A stretch of DNA of 64,000 bases from Arthrobacter sp. PAMC 25486 (GTDB lineage Bacteria; Actinomycetota; Actinomycetes; Actinomycetales; Micrococcaceae), in contig NZ_CP007595.1 in the NCBI RefSeq assembly GCF_000785535.1, positions 868,001-932,000 of the forward strand. The letters run 5' to 3'. A program made the position numbers and the translations under genes. The stretch's first letter is position 1, and every line of letters begins with the position of its first letter. A model generated the notes under the pieces. That model had not been told where the DNA came from and did no database searches. It worked only from the letters and a program-made list of their open reading frames with translations. Positions 1 to 9,028 of the stretch are shown here, piece after piece.

Positions 1-177
1 CAGCGCCATGACGCCGCCGAGGCAGAAGAAGATGAATGATGCGATCAGGTACATGTACCCGATTGTTTTGTGGTCCGTTGAGGTGATCCAGTTGACGACA
101 ATGCGTCCCTTGGAAACCGGAACGACCCTAGGAGCAGCCGAATTCACTTCGGTTGCCGAGTACTCGAGCGTAGACAC
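1..177 (-). CDS. ctaD: Cytochrome c oxidase subunit I, N-terminal fragment
   Basis: This is the first 59 codons of the haem-copper oxidase catalytic subunit; the rest lies beyond the left edge. The frame reads from a GTG at 175-177, preceded by a purine-rich AAGAGGAA ribosome site, into a cytoplasmic tail, then the sequence WITSTDHKTIG, which is highly conserved at the start of CtaD, and then the first membrane helix. It starts 14 bases after the ctaC stop on the same strand, as expected for a ctaC-ctaD operon of the aa3 terminal oxidase. The GTG start is inferred; no ATG lies nearby in frame. Confidence 0.9.
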   Translation of the reverse strand, partial: MSTLEYSATEVNSAAPRVVPVSKGRIVVNWITSTDHKTIGYMYLIASFIFFCLGGVMAL

Positions 178-191
178 TTTCCTCTTCCCCC

Positions 192-1073
192 CTACTTCTG
201 ATTCACAGAATTAATTGGACCGGGATTGCGGTCGTACTTCTCGGTCAGCTCGCCGGTCTGGCCCTTGGCCTTCAACTCGGCCATGCGTGCATCAAACTCG
301 TCCTGTGTGACAACGTGAACGTTGAACAGCATTTCCGAGTGGTACTCGCCGCAGAGTTCGGCACACTTGCCATCATATTCACCGAGCGCCGTGGGCGTCA
401 GGGTCATGTAGTTGGTCTTGCCGGGGAGCATGTCCTTCTTGTCCAGGAACGCAGGCACCCAGAAGGAGTGGATCACTTCACGGGAGTTCAGCTGAAGCTC
501 TACCGAGCGGTTCACGGGCAAGTACAGTGTGGGCAGCGTCGACTTGTCGAACGGCTTGCCGTCCAGCTCAGCCTGAACACCTACGGAGTACACGGACTCC
601 TGGACGTCGTTGCCAGCCAAGTAGTTGAAGTCAAAAGACCACTGCTTGGCGCGGACGTCAACAGTCACGTCCGGGTTGTCAACGCGTGCGTTGATGGACT
701 GCTGCTCCACATCGGTGAAGTGGAAGAAGACCAGCACCATGAACAACGGCACCAACACATAGAAAACCTCCAACGGGAGGTTGTAACTCGTCTGACGCGG
801 GAAACCAGTGGCACCCTTGCGACGACGGTAAGCGATGATGCACCAGATGATCAGGCCCCACGTGATCAAACCAATGATCAAGATTGTGATCCAGGTGTTA
901 ACCCACAGATCGATGATCCCAGCCGTGTGATTGGTGGTATCACGCTCGCCTGGCATCCAGCCATTCTTATTCTCTGCCGTACATCCAGACAAAGCTAACG
1001 CTCCGGCAATGGCCAAGCCCGTGATGGGGATGACTTTTGCGCGTCGGCTGCCGGTTCGGTCCTGCGAACTCAC
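192..1073 (-). CDS. ctaC: Cytochrome c oxidase subunit II (CuA-binding lipoprotein)
   Basis: This subunit accepts electrons from cytochrome c through the binuclear CuA centre and passes them to subunit I. The 293-residue protein has a positively charged N-terminus and a lipobox (LSGC, Cys about 31), then two membrane helices (about 56-82 and 101-119), then a periplasmic-side cupredoxin domain. The CuA ligands are visible: the His of VIHSFW, then C237-x3-C241-x3-H245-x2-M248. The start is GTG at 1071-1073, with GGAAGGG at proper spacing. It is followed at once by ctaD. The gene is complete and ordinary for actinobacteria. Confidence 0.96.
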   Translation of the reverse strand: MSSQDRTGSRRAKVIPITGLAIAGALALSGCTAENKNGWMPGERDTTNHTAGIIDLWVNTWITILIIGLITWGLIIWCIIAYRRRKGATGFPRQTSYNLPLEVFYVLVPLFMVLVFFHFTDVEQQSINARVDNPDVTVDVRAKQWSFDFNYLAGNDVQESVYSVGVQAELDGKPFDKSTLPTLYLPVNRSVELQLNSREVIHSFWVPAFLDKKDMLPGKTNYMTLTPTALGEYDGKCAELCGEYHSEMLFNVHVVTQDEFDARMAELKAKGQTGELTEKYDRNPGPINSVNQK

Positions 1074-1142
1074 AGACGGCCCTTCCTCTTGTTACTGTGC
1101 TCTGCAGCGGTTTTCAGTCCGCCGGAGCTAAATGGGTTTTAC

Positions 1143-1246
1143 TACTCGATGTAGAGCTTACCGCTATGGCGCACAAAAAGCGCACCAAACCCTCCGTGCG
1201 TCGGATGTCCACGAAGAAACTTTTTCCGAACACCCTACATCGAGTA
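1143..1246. repeat. Perfect 12-bp inverted repeat between erpA and ctaC
   Basis: TACTCGATGTAG at 1143-1154 is the exact reverse complement of CTACATCGAGTA at 1235-1246, with 80 bases between the arms. Both arms lie in the 184-base non-coding stretch between the erpA stop and the ctaC start (same strand). It could be paired operator half-sites or a long-range RNA stem in the ctaC leader. The function is unknown. Confidence 0.6.
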
Positions 1247-1257
1247 AAAGTCTTTAC

Positions 1258-1644
1258 TTAGTGGAAGGAATCGCCACAGGCACATGAGCCACCGGCATTG
1301 GGGTTGTCGATGGTGAACCCCTGCTTTGAGATGGTGTCTTCAAAGTCAATGCTCGCCCCGTCAAGGTACGGCACGCTCATCTTGTCAATGACAACTTCGA
1401 CGCCGTCAAAATTCCGGACTGCATCCCCGTCGAGCATGCGCTCATCGAAGTACAGCTGGTAGATCAAGCCTGAACAACCACCGGGCTGAACGGCTACGCG
1501 CAAGCGCAGGTCCGTGCGGCCTTCCTGTTCAAGCAGGCTGCGTACCTTGCCAGCGGCTACATCGCTGATGAGCACACCGTGGGTGGCCAATTCGGTTTCT
1601 GCGGCAACAACAGGTGAAGAATCTTCTTGGACATTTGCGGTCAT
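1258..1644 (-). CDS. erpA: A-type iron-sulfur cluster carrier/insertion protein
   Basis: HesB/IscA-family scaffold or carrier that delivers Fe-S clusters to apoproteins in the cytoplasm. The 128-residue protein shows the three invariant cysteines: C57 in GGCSG, and C121 and C123 in the C-terminal SCACGDSF motif. The first 20 residues are a variable extension. AAGGAA lies about 6 bases before the ATG. It stands upstream of ctaC on the same strand but is separated by a 184-base gap, so a separate transcript is likely. ErpA and other A-type carriers are hard to separate by sequence; actinobacterial annotation usually uses erpA. Confidence 0.92.
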   Translation of the reverse strand: MTANVQEDSSPVVAAETELATHGVLISDVAAGKVRSLLEQEGRTDLRLRVAVQPGGCSGLIYQLYFDERMLDGDAVRNFDGVEVVIDKMSVPYLDGASIDFEDTISKQGFTIDNPNAGGSCACGDSFH

Positions 1645-1721
1645 GGCTTTTCCTTACGTGAGGGTACTACTACATGCTACGTCGAGCCCGGCAGGGTCGC
1701 TAACTTGTATCAACAAGAAAG

Positions 1722-3164
1722 TCAGGCCCCGTGTTCCCCGAGCGCACCGGCGTTGATGGCGGCCAGCAGCAGTGCCTGCGAAACAATCGCCTTTTCAAAG
1801 TCACCCAGGTGCAGGGATTCGTTGGCACTGTGCGCCCTGGAATCGGGATCTTCGACGCCGGTCACGAGTATTTGGGCGTCCGGGAAGCTGACCTTGAGGT
1901 CGGCAATGAACGGTATGGAACCTCCCATTCCCGTCTCAACCGCCTTTACTCCCCACGACTCCCCCATGGCCCACAAGGCTGCCTGGGCTGCCGGGGCGTT
2001 CGTGTCAGTCGCGAACGGCTGGCCCGCCTCGCCGGGAAGGAAGGTGGCCTGGGCACCAAAGGGGGCATGGGCAGTCACATGCGCCTCAAGGGCGGCCATG
2101 GCTTCGGCCGGATCCTGGCCCGGCGCAATGCGAAGGCTGATCTTGGCCCGGGCGGCAGGCAAGAGTGTGTTGGAACTCATATCCACACTGGGAATGTCCA
2201 TGCCAATGACGGACAGAGCCGGCTGGGTCCACAAGCGTGAGGCGAGGCTGCCGGTGCCAGCCAGGGACACGCCGTCGAGCACGGCAGCATCAGAGCGGAA
2301 AAGCTCCTCAGGGTAGTCAAGGGCCGCGGTGTCGGAGCTCGCCAGCCCCTTGATGGCCACGGAACCCTTCTCGTCGTGGAAGGTGGCGATGAGGCGCGCC
2401 AGCAGGGTGGGGGCATCCAGCAGGGGGCCACCAAACATGCCCGAGTGGACGGCGTGCCCGGTGACCCGCACCTCCACGGTGCCGTCAACCAGGCCACGCA
2501 GGCTGGTGGTCAGGGCTGGGATGCCAATCTGCCAGTTGGCGGAGTCGGCGACCACGATCACGTCGCCGGAAAGTAGTTCCTGGTGTTCCTTCAGGAAGTC
2601 GGCGAAGGTGGGTGAGCCGGCTTCCTCCTCCCCTTCAATGAAGAAGGTAACGCCGACGCCGAACTCCTCACCGAGTGTTGCGGTGATGGCACGGAACGCA
2701 GCAATGTGGGCCATGATGCCCGCCTTGTCGTCGGCGGCGCCGCGGCCATAGAGCCGGCCGTTGCGTTCTTCGGCGGTGAAGGGAGTGCTGTCCCAGAGTG
2801 CTTCATCGCCGGGAGGCTGCACGTCATGGTGCGCGTAGAGCACGATGGTGGGCTGGCCGGGGGCTGCGGGTTTTCGGGCGACGACGGCCGGCCCACCGGG
2901 GGTGCCATCCTCTTTGGGGACACGCAGGATCTGCACGTCGGCAATGCCTGTGGTGCGGATCAGGGCGGCGACAGCTTCGGCGCTGCGTTCAAGTTGCGCC
3001 GCGTCGAAGGCGTCCCAGGCGATGCCGGGGATGGCCACCAGGTCGATGAGCTCGGAGACGGTTGCGGGGAAGCTGGCGGCAACACTGCTGCGCAGCTCGG
3101 CGATGGGCAGCGCGCCGGTCAATTCCGGTGAGAGCTGCGGGCCTGCTGGTTCATGAAGGGTCAT
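1722..3164 (-). CDS. M20-family dipeptidase (zinc metallopeptidase)
   Basis: Cytoplasmic di-zinc exopeptidase of the M20/M25/M40 family (carnosinase/PepV-like dipeptidases), predicted to cleave dipeptides or related small amide substrates. The 480-residue protein has the metal site signatures in order: YAHHDVQP (first zinc His and the Asp), GRGAADDKAG (bridging Asp), EGEEEAGS (catalytic Glu with a metal Glu), and a late His (AHSANE). A lid/dimerisation domain lies between. The substrate cannot be read from the sequence. It is divergent from the DUF3043 gene with only 70 bases between starts. Confidence 0.9.
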   Translation of the reverse strand: MTLHEPAGPQLSPELTGALPIAELRSSVAASFPATVSELIDLVAIPGIAWDAFDAAQLERSAEAVAALIRTTGIADVQILRVPKEDGTPGGPAVVARKPAAPGQPTIVLYAHHDVQPPGDEALWDSTPFTAEERNGRLYGRGAADDKAGIMAHIAAFRAITATLGEEFGVGVTFFIEGEEEAGSPTFADFLKEHQELLSGDVIVVADSANWQIGIPALTTSLRGLVDGTVEVRVTGHAVHSGMFGGPLLDAPTLLARLIATFHDEKGSVAIKGLASSDTAALDYPEELFRSDAAVLDGVSLAGTGSLASRLWTQPALSVIGMDIPSVDMSSNTLLPAARAKISLRIAPGQDPAEAMAALEAHVTAHAPFGAQATFLPGEAGQPFATDTNAPAAQAALWAMGESWGVKAVETGMGGSIPFIADLKVSFPDAQILVTGVEDPDSRAHSANESLHLGDFEKAIVSQALLLAAINAGALGEHGA

Positions 3165-3234
3165 GTTTGCCAGACTACCGCGCCACGAATTCCCGGCGGC
3201 AAAGCCGGGCCGCTGTTCGGGGTATCCTTTATGG

Positions 3235-3855
3235 GTGTTTGGACGTAAGAAAGATCAAGCCCCCGACCTGCAGGTAACGCCTGTTTCCGACGAGCAGTCT
3301 GCCCGGTTCAAGGACCCGCAGTCAGCCAAGGGCGTGCCCACCCCTTCCCGGAAGGCGCAGGAAGAGGCACGCAAGCGCCCCCTCGTGCCCAACGACCGGG
3401 CTGCCGCCAAGGTTGCCGCCCGCGACGCCCGCCGTGAAGAGCAGGCTCGCATGCGCCGTGCCCTCGACACCGGTGAGGAGCGTTTCCTGCCGGCCCGTGA
3501 CAAGGGTCCGCAAAAGCGTTACGCCCGCGATTACATCGATGCGCGCTTCAGCCTGGGCGAGTTTGTCATGTTCGCCGCCCTGGCCATCGTGTTGTTGACG
3601 GTGATCATCCCGGTGCGCAACGCCGACGGCACCTCCAACGATTCCCAGCTGATCATCTTCGGCCTGTTCTGGGTCATGGTCGCGTTTGTGGCAATCGACG
3701 TGTGGCTCATGTCCCGCAAGCTCAAGAAGGCATTGATCGCCAAGTTCCACACGATCGACTCCGGCGTTATCTGGTATGCGTGCATGCGATCCATGCAGTT
3801 CCGCCGCCTGCGCCTGCCCAAGCCCATGGTGCGCCGCGGGGAATGGCCCTCGTAG
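3235..3855 (+). CDS. DUF3043 membrane protein
   Basis: Actinobacteria-specific integral membrane protein of unknown function. From the GTG at 3235 the protein is 206 residues: a long basic, charged N-terminal cytoplasmic half (FGRKKDQAPD..., many Lys/Arg/Glu), the conserved stretch RDYIDARFSLGEFVMF, two hydrophobic helices (about 110-130 and 140-160), and a short basic tail. An upstream in-frame start at 3163 would overlap the divergent peptidase start and is unlikely. TATCCT sits about 8 bases before the GTG, which fits a -10 box with a leaderless mRNA. A strong terminator follows. Confidence 0.85.
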   Translation: MFGRKKDQAPDLQVTPVSDEQSARFKDPQSAKGVPTPSRKAQEEARKRPLVPNDRAAAKVAARDARREEQARMRRALDTGEERFLPARDKGPQKRYARDYIDARFSLGEFVMFAALAIVLLTVIIPVRNADGTSNDSQLIIFGLFWVMVAFVAIDVWLMSRKLKKALIAKFHTIDSGVIWYACMRSMQFRRLRLPKPMVRRGEWPS

Positions 3856-3888
3856 CCTCCCGTCAGTCAACGCACCCCCAGCACAACA

Positions 3889-3920
3889 CGCCGGCCGCTT
3901 CCAAACGGAAGTGGCCGGCG
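3889..3920 (+). terminator. Intrinsic terminator after the DUF3043 gene
   Basis: Stem of 14 pairs (one G-U) with arms CGCCGGCCGCTTCC (3889-3902) and GGAAGTGGCCGGCG (3907-3920), an AAAC loop, and a T-containing tail. Confidence 0.75.
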
Positions 3921-3948
3921 TCGCACTTTAACGGTGTTAACTAGAGCC

Positions 3949-4953
3949 ATGGAATATCGCTACCTTGGCCGTTCGGGCCTGAAAATCACTGAAATCACGT
4001 ACGGCAACTGGCTGACCCACGGCTCCCAGGTGGAGAACGACGTCGCAACGGCGTGCGTACGTGCCGCACTCGACGCCGGAATCACCACCTTTGACACGGC
4101 AGACGCCTACGCCAATGGTGCCGCTGAGGAAGTCCTCGGCGCCGCCCTGGCCACGGAACGCCGCGAATCACTGGAGGTTTTCACAAAGGTCTACTGGCCT
4201 GTGGGGCCCAAGGGGCCTAACGACACGGGCCTCTCCCGCAAGCACATCATGGAGGGCATCAACAACTCGCTGCGCCGCCTCAACATGGACTACGTTGACC
4301 TGTACCAGGCGCACCGCTATGACCATGAAACCCCTCTCGAAGAGACCATCACAGCCTTCGCCGACGTGGTCCGTGCGGGCAAGGCGCTCTACATCGGCGT
4401 CTCGGAATGGAATGCGCAGCAGCTGCGCGACGGCCAGCGCCTGGCCCGCGAGGCCGGATTCGCGCTTGTCTCCAACCAGCCGCAGTACTCGGCGCTGTGG
4501 CGGGTCATTGAACCCGAGGTTATCCCGGCCGCCAAGGAGCTGGGCATGTCCCAGGTAGTCTGGTCGCCCATGGCCCAGGGCGTGCTGTCCGGCAAATACC
4601 GCCCAGGAGCCCCCCTCCCGACAGGCTCCCGTGCCACGGACGAACACGGCGGAGCCAACACCATCAAGGCGTTCCTCGACGACGACATCCTCACGAACGT
4701 GCAGAAACTGCAGCCCATCGCCAACGAACTCGGCCTGAGCATGCCCCAACTGGCGATCGCCTGGGTGTTGCAAAACGAGAACGTCGCCACAGCCCTGGTC
4801 GGTGCCTCACGCCCGGAACAGGTCGCCGAAAACGTGAAGGCGTCCGGAGTGACGATCCCGGCCGAACTCATGGCCGCGATCGACACCGCCCTGGCCCCGT
4901 CCATCGTGAATGACCCCGCCAAGACGGTCAGCCCACCGACCCGCGTGGCGTAA
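3949..4953 (+). CDS. Aldo/keto reductase (potassium-channel beta-subunit-like)
   Basis: NADPH-dependent oxidoreductase with the (beta/alpha)8 fold that reduces aldehydes or ketones. The 334-residue protein opens YRYLGRSGLKI, typical of the AKR branch related to K+-channel beta subunits. The catalytic tetrad is visible as Asp and Tyr in FDTADAYANG, Lys in VFTKVYW, and His in YQAHRYD. A C-terminal cofactor segment (VGASRPEQVAENV) follows. ATG at 3949 is chosen over an in-frame GTG 15 bases upstream because family homology starts there. There is no clear Shine-Dalgarno. The gene is monocistronic between two terminators; the substrate is unknown. Confidence 0.9.
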   Translation: MEYRYLGRSGLKITEITYGNWLTHGSQVENDVATACVRAALDAGITTFDTADAYANGAAEEVLGAALATERRESLEVFTKVYWPVGPKGPNDTGLSRKHIMEGINNSLRRLNMDYVDLYQAHRYDHETPLEETITAFADVVRAGKALYIGVSEWNAQQLRDGQRLAREAGFALVSNQPQYSALWRVIEPEVIPAAKELGMSQVVWSPMAQGVLSGKYRPGAPLPTGSRATDEHGGANTIKAFLDDDILTNVQKLQPIANELGLSMPQLAIAWVLQNENVATALVGASRPEQVAENVKASGVTIPAELMAAIDTALAPSIVNDPAKTVSPPTRVA

Positions 4954-4960
4954 CGGACAC

Positions 4961-5070
4961 AAAACCGGCCCTGCAGTCGGGGTCCCGGAGCGAGGATGGA
5001 TTTTCAAGGTCGCTCAGCGACCGAGGAAATCTTACTGCTCGCGAGGGACCCCGACGGAAGGGCCGGTTTT
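4961..5070. terminator. Large composite inverted-repeat terminator between convergent genes
   Basis: The outer stem is AAAACCGGCCC (4961-4971) with GGGCCGGTTTT (5060-5070). The middle stem is GTCGGGGTCCC (4976-4986) with GGGACCCCGAC (5045-5055). A small inner hairpin, GGTCGCTCAGCGACC, lies at 5008-5022. The outer stem has T runs on both strands, so it can end transcription from the aldo/keto reductase (+) and from pyrD (-). The roughly 110-base composite is much larger than a plain terminator and may be a mobile palindromic element. Confidence 0.75.
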
Positions 5071-5080
5071 TTGTGTGTAG

Positions 5081-6148
5081 TTATTTGCGCAGGGCTGCCA
5101 ATTCCTTGTTGATGCGGGCCGCCCAGAACGGTCCCTCATAGAGGAAGCCCGTGTAACCCTGGACGAGGGTTGCCCCGGCGTCGAGGCGTTCCTGGACGTC
5201 GGCGCCGGTTTCCACGCCGCCCACCGAGATCAACGTCAGGTGCTCGCCCGTGATGGACTTAAGCTGGCGCAACACGGCCAGTGAGCGGGCCTTCAGCGGT
5301 GCACCAGAGAGCCCGCCGGCACCCTTTTCCTGAACCATGGCGGCAGGGCTGGCCAGTCCGTCACGGCTGATGGTGGTGTTCGTGCAAATGATCCCGTCGA
5401 GCTTCAGTTCAAGGGCGAGAGCAGCCACGTCGGCCACATCCTCGTCGGCAAGGTCGGGGGCGATCTTCACCAGCAGCGGCACGTGGCGGCCGGCGGCGGC
5501 ATCGGCGGCTTCACGGACCCCCGTCAGCAGTGGGCGCAGCGTGGCCACGTCCTGCAGGAGGCGCAGGCCGGGGGTGTTGGGGGAACTGACGTTGACCACC
5601 ATGTAGTCCGCGGACGGTGCCAGGGTGCGGGCGCTGATGAGGTAGTCATCGAGCGCGTCCTCCAGTTCCACCACCTTGGTCTTGCCAATGTTCACACCGA
5701 TGACGGGGCGCACACCCGGGTAGGTTTTACCCAGCCCGGCCAACGCCTGCTCGAGGCGCGGCGCAACGGCGGCTGCGCCGTCGTTATTGAAGCCCATGCG
5801 GTTGATGACGGCACGGTCCTCCACCAGGCGGAACAGTCGTGGTTGCGGGTTGCCGTCCTGCGGCTGGCCCGTGATGGTGCCGACCTCAACATGGCCAAAA
5901 CCCAGGTTCGCGAGGGCGTTGATGCCCTTGCCTTCCTTGTCGAACCCTGCGGCCAGGCCGAACGGGGTGGGAAAGGTCAGGCCAAGAGCCTGCGTCGCCA
6001 GTGACTCTGGCGGTGTGAACATGCGGCGCAAAACGGCGCCGGCACCCACAGCATGGATCGCCTTGATCATGGAGAAGCCGATCTTGTGTGCCTTTTCGGC
6101 GTCCATCCAGGAAAAACAGAGCCGGAAAACTGTGGGATAAATTCGCAT
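5081..6148 (-). CDS. pyrD: Dihydroorotate dehydrogenase (quinone), class 2
   Basis: FMN enzyme of de novo pyrimidine synthesis. It oxidises dihydroorotate to orotate and passes electrons to membrane quinone. The protein from ATG 6148 is 355 residues, the normal class 2 length. It begins with the amphipathic membrane-binding helices, then [34 protein letters not shown] (with the catalytic Ser of class 2), INTNTTIS-like [10 protein letters not shown], and the FMN phosphate motif SVGGVETG. A longer frame back to 6211 adds 21 residues with no family support and is not used. It converges on the aldo/keto reductase. Confidence 0.93.
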   Translation of the reverse strand: MRIYPTVFRLCFSWMDAEKAHKIGFSMIKAIHAVGAGAVLRRMFTPPESLATQALGLTFPTPFGLAAGFDKEGKGINALANLGFGHVEVGTITGQPQDGNPQPRLFRLVEDRAVINRMGFNNDGAAAVAPRLEQALAGLGKTYPGVRPVIGVNIGKTKVVELEDALDDYLISARTLAPSADYMVVNVSSPNTPGLRLLQDVATLRPLLTGVREAADAAAGRHVPLLVKIAPDLADEDVADVAALALELKLDGIICTNTTISRDGLASPAAMVQEKGAGGLSGAPLKARSLAVLRQLKSITGEHLTLISVGGVETGADVQERLDAGATLVQGYTGFLYEGPFWAARINKELAALRK

Positions 6149-6243
6149 ACCCCTAGTTTTCCGGTTCTGCGGCACAACTGCAAAACGCCTGCCCCCGATC
6201 CGTGACACCACACACCTCCCGCCCGAGGCGTTAGCATGGCCTC

Positions 6244-7917
6244 ATGGACAGCAACGGAGCAGGGACATGGACGCAGGCCGACGTTGTTGTGGTGGGGGCC
6301 GGGCTCTCTGGGCTCGTGAGTGCGGCGGAGGCCTACAACGCCGGCCGGACGGTACTCATCCTTGACCAGGAGCCCGAGGCGTCCCTGGGCGGCCAGGCGC
6401 ACTGGTCCTTTGGCGGGCTGTTCCTGGTGGACTCTCCCGAGCAGCGCCGCCTGGGCGTGAAGGATTCCGCCGAGCTGGCCCTGGCAGACTGGCTGGGCTC
6501 TGCCGACTTTGACCGCCCCGAGGACGCCTGGCCCCGCGCGTGGGCCGAGGCCTATGTTAACTTTGCCGCGGGTGAGAAGCGCGCCTGGCTGCACTCCCTC
6601 GGCGTGCGGCTCTTCCCGCTCGTGCAGTGGGCCGAGCGCGGCGGCTACGATGCCCAGGGGCACGGCAATTCCGTCCCGCGCTTCCACGTCGTCTGGGGCA
6701 CCGGACCCGGCATTGTAGCCCCCTTCCTCGCCAAGGTGGAGGAAGGCGTGGCTGCCGGGAAGGTGCAGCTGGCCTTCCGCCACCGTGCCACAGAGTTGAT
6801 GTTCGACGGCGGAAACGTCACCGGGGTGCGTGGGCAGCTGCTGGAGGAATCCGGCGTCGGACGCGGTGTTGCCAGCAGCCGCACCGTCTCGGGCGACTTC
6901 AGTGTGAGTGCCGGAGCCGTGATTGTGACCACCGGCGGCATTGGCGGAAACCATCCCATGGTTCGGGACCAGTGGCCCAACGGCGACGGCCCGGGCTACA
7001 TGTTGACGGGTGTGCCGGCCTCCGTGGATGGCGAGTTTCAGCAGGCGGTGGCACGGGCGGGCGGCAACCTGATCAACACCGACCGCATGTGGCACTACCC
7101 CGAGGGCATCCACAACCCCGACCCCGTCTGGCCCAACCACGGCATCCGCATCCTCTCCGGCCCGTCGCCGCTCTGGCTCGACGCCACAGGGAAGCGGCTG
7201 CCAGTGCCGCTCTTTCCCGGCTTTGATTCCATCGGCACGCTGCGGCACCTGGAGACGACCGGGCACGACCATTCGTGGTTCATCTTGAACAAAACCATCA
7301 TAAGCAAGGAGTTTGCCCTCTCAGGCTCCGAGCAAAACCCCGATCTGACGGGCAAGGACGTGAAGCTGCTCGCCAAGCGGGCCCTGCCGGGCGCGCCGGG
7401 TCCCGTGCAGAATTTCATCGACCACGGCGTCGACTTCCTGCAGGCCGGCACGGCACCTGAACTGGCTGCGAAGATGAACGCCCTGGTGGGCAGCGAGCTC
7501 ATCGACCCGGCCGCCCTGCAGGAGACCTTGGTCGCCAGGGACAGCCAGGTGGAAAGCGGACTCGGCAAGGACACCCAACTCAATGCCATCCGTGAGGCCC
7601 GGCGCTTTGCCACGGACAAGTTGATGCGGGTGGTTCCTCCCCATCCCATGCTGGCACCCGAGCACGGCCCGCTCTTTGCGGTCCGCCTGACGACGCTGAC
7701 CCGGAAAAGTTTGGGCGGGTTGGCCACGGACCTGTCCTCCCGTGTGCTGGATGCGGACGGCACACCCATAAGCGGGCTCTATGCCGCTGGTGAGGCTGCA
7801 GGCTTTGGCGGCGGCGGCATGCACGGCTACAGGTCGCTGGAGGGAACGTTCCTGGGTGGCTGCCTGTTCTCCGGCAGGATTGCCGGGCGCCACGCCGCAG
7901 GCGCAACCGGGGCATGA
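6244..7917 (+). CDS. FAD-binding dehydrogenase (fumarate reductase/KstD-like flavoprotein)
   Basis: Flavoprotein of the FAD-binding-2 family. The 557-residue protein opens with the ADP-binding fold VVVVGAGLSGLVSA and an Asp-rich second strand (ILDQE). Then come GGQAHWSFGGLF, a central insertion, and a C-terminal flavin-closing motif GLYAAGEAAGFGGGGMHGYRSLEG. Relatives dehydrogenate steroid- or fumarate-like substrates; the substrate here is unknown. The stop overlaps the start of the hydrolase downstream (ATGA), so the two are translationally coupled and probably act on related compounds. Confidence 0.88.
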   Translation: MDSNGAGTWTQADVVVVGAGLSGLVSAAEAYNAGRTVLILDQEPEASLGGQAHWSFGGLFLVDSPEQRRLGVKDSAELALADWLGSADFDRPEDAWPRAWAEAYVNFAAGEKRAWLHSLGVRLFPLVQWAERGGYDAQGHGNSVPRFHVVWGTGPGIVAPFLAKVEEGVAAGKVQLAFRHRATELMFDGGNVTGVRGQLLEESGVGRGVASSRTVSGDFSVSAGAVIVTTGGIGGNHPMVRDQWPNGDGPGYMLTGVPASVDGEFQQAVARAGGNLINTDRMWHYPEGIHNPDPVWPNHGIRILSGPSPLWLDATGKRLPVPLFPGFDSIGTLRHLETTGHDHSWFILNKTIISKEFALSGSEQNPDLTGKDVKLLAKRALPGAPGPVQNFIDHGVDFLQAGTAPELAAKMNALVGSELIDPAALQETLVARDSQVESGLGKDTQLNAIREARRFATDKLMRVVPPHPMLAPEHGPLFAVRLTTLTRKSLGGLATDLSSRVLDADGTPISGLYAAGEAAGFGGGGMHGYRSLEGTFLGGCLFSGRIAGRHAAGATGA

Positions 7918-8969
7918 GCCGCCGCGAGCCGCGTTGGTCCCCGGACATCCTGGGCCCCGACTACCAAGCCACCTCATTGGTGGTGCCCATCAGGGAGCAG
8001 GGGGTTCAGGACGGCCACCCCAGCGGCAGCTACCGAGCCACGCTGGTCCGGCACCGGCCGGTACACCCGGCGCCACGGGAAGCCCCGGCTCCGCGGGCGC
8101 CCGTGCTGTTCATCCACGGCTGGAGCGACTACTTCTACAACACGAAGCTGGCCGAGTTCTTCACGGCCCGCGGCTACCCCTTTTATGCCCTTGACCTGCA
8201 CAACCACGGCCGCAGTCTGGCCTCCCCTGAACTGGGCGGCTACGTGGCGGACCTGGCCGACTACGACGCTGAAATTCTGGCGGCCCACGAGCTGATAGCC
8301 AGTGAACACCCGTGCCCGGCGGGCGACCCAGCGGCGGTGCCCGGCACTGCCCCGATCATCCTGATGGGCCATTCCACGGGCGGGCTGATAGCCACGCTTT
8401 GGGCCCACCACAACCCGGGATATGTCAGCCACCTCATCCTAAACAGCCCTTGGCTGGAAATCCAGGGCGGCGCTGCCATCCGGCGCGCAGCCACTCCCCT
8501 CGTGCAATTGGCTGACCTGCGCCCGCTGATGCGCATGCGAGTGCCCGAGCGGTCCTTCTACTGGCGCGGCATCAGCAACGACGCCTACGGCGAATGGCCG
8601 GTGGACAAGGCGCTGCGCCCGCCGCAGGCCTTTCCCGTCCGGGCCGGCTGGATGAAGGCGATCCTGGCCGCCCAGCAAGAGGTGGCCAGAGGACTGAAAC
8701 TGCCCATGCCGGTCCTCGTGCTGCTCTCTGCCAAGAGCATGCTGGGGCCTGTATGGAGCGATGCCATGCTGCGCGCGGACGTGGTCCTGGATGTCCGCTC
8801 GCTGGCCCTTCGGACACTCTCACTGGGCGACAGCGTGAGCCTAGAGCGGATCGAAGGCGCCCTGCACGAGGTGTTCCTGTCGAAGGAACCTGTGCGGGCC
8901 GAGGGCTACTCACGGCTGGCACGCTGGCTTCGCGGCTATGTTGAGTCGGCAGAACCAGTAATTTTATAA
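7914..8969 (+). CDS. Alpha/beta hydrolase (S33-like serine hydrolase)
   Basis: A 351-residue alpha/beta-hydrolase, probably an esterase or monoacylglycerol-lipase-like enzyme. It has an oxyanion-side motif VLFIHGWSD, the DLHNHGRS strand-helix typical of lysophospholipase-like members, and a nucleophile elbow GHSTGG. The late His is probably the one in ALHEVFLS. There is no signal peptide, so it should be cytoplasmic. It is coupled by a 4-base overlap to the flavoprotein upstream and converges on uppS. Confidence 0.87.
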   Translation: MSRREPRWSPDILGPDYQATSLVVPIREQGVQDGHPSGSYRATLVRHRPVHPAPREAPAPRAPVLFIHGWSDYFYNTKLAEFFTARGYPFYALDLHNHGRSLASPELGGYVADLADYDAEILAAHELIASEHPCPAGDPAAVPGTAPIILMGHSTGGLIATLWAHHNPGYVSHLILNSPWLEIQGGAAIRRAATPLVQLADLRPLMRMRVPERSFYWRGISNDAYGEWPVDKALRPPQAFPVRAGWMKAILAAQQEVARGLKLPMPVLVLLSAKSMLGPVWSDAMLRADVVLDVRSLALRTLSLGDSVSLERIEGALHEVFLSKEPVRAEGYSRLARWLRGYVESAEPVIL

Positions 8970-9028
8970 CACAACCGCATTAAGTACGCCCGTGCCACAT
9001 CCCACCGCGCCCGGGCTTACCGCTGTGT

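Noticed and set aside
6067..7272. 401-codon leftward frame opposite the FAD-binding dehydrogenase
   Set aside because: Runs through the pyrD start and the flavoprotein gene; no recognisable domain.
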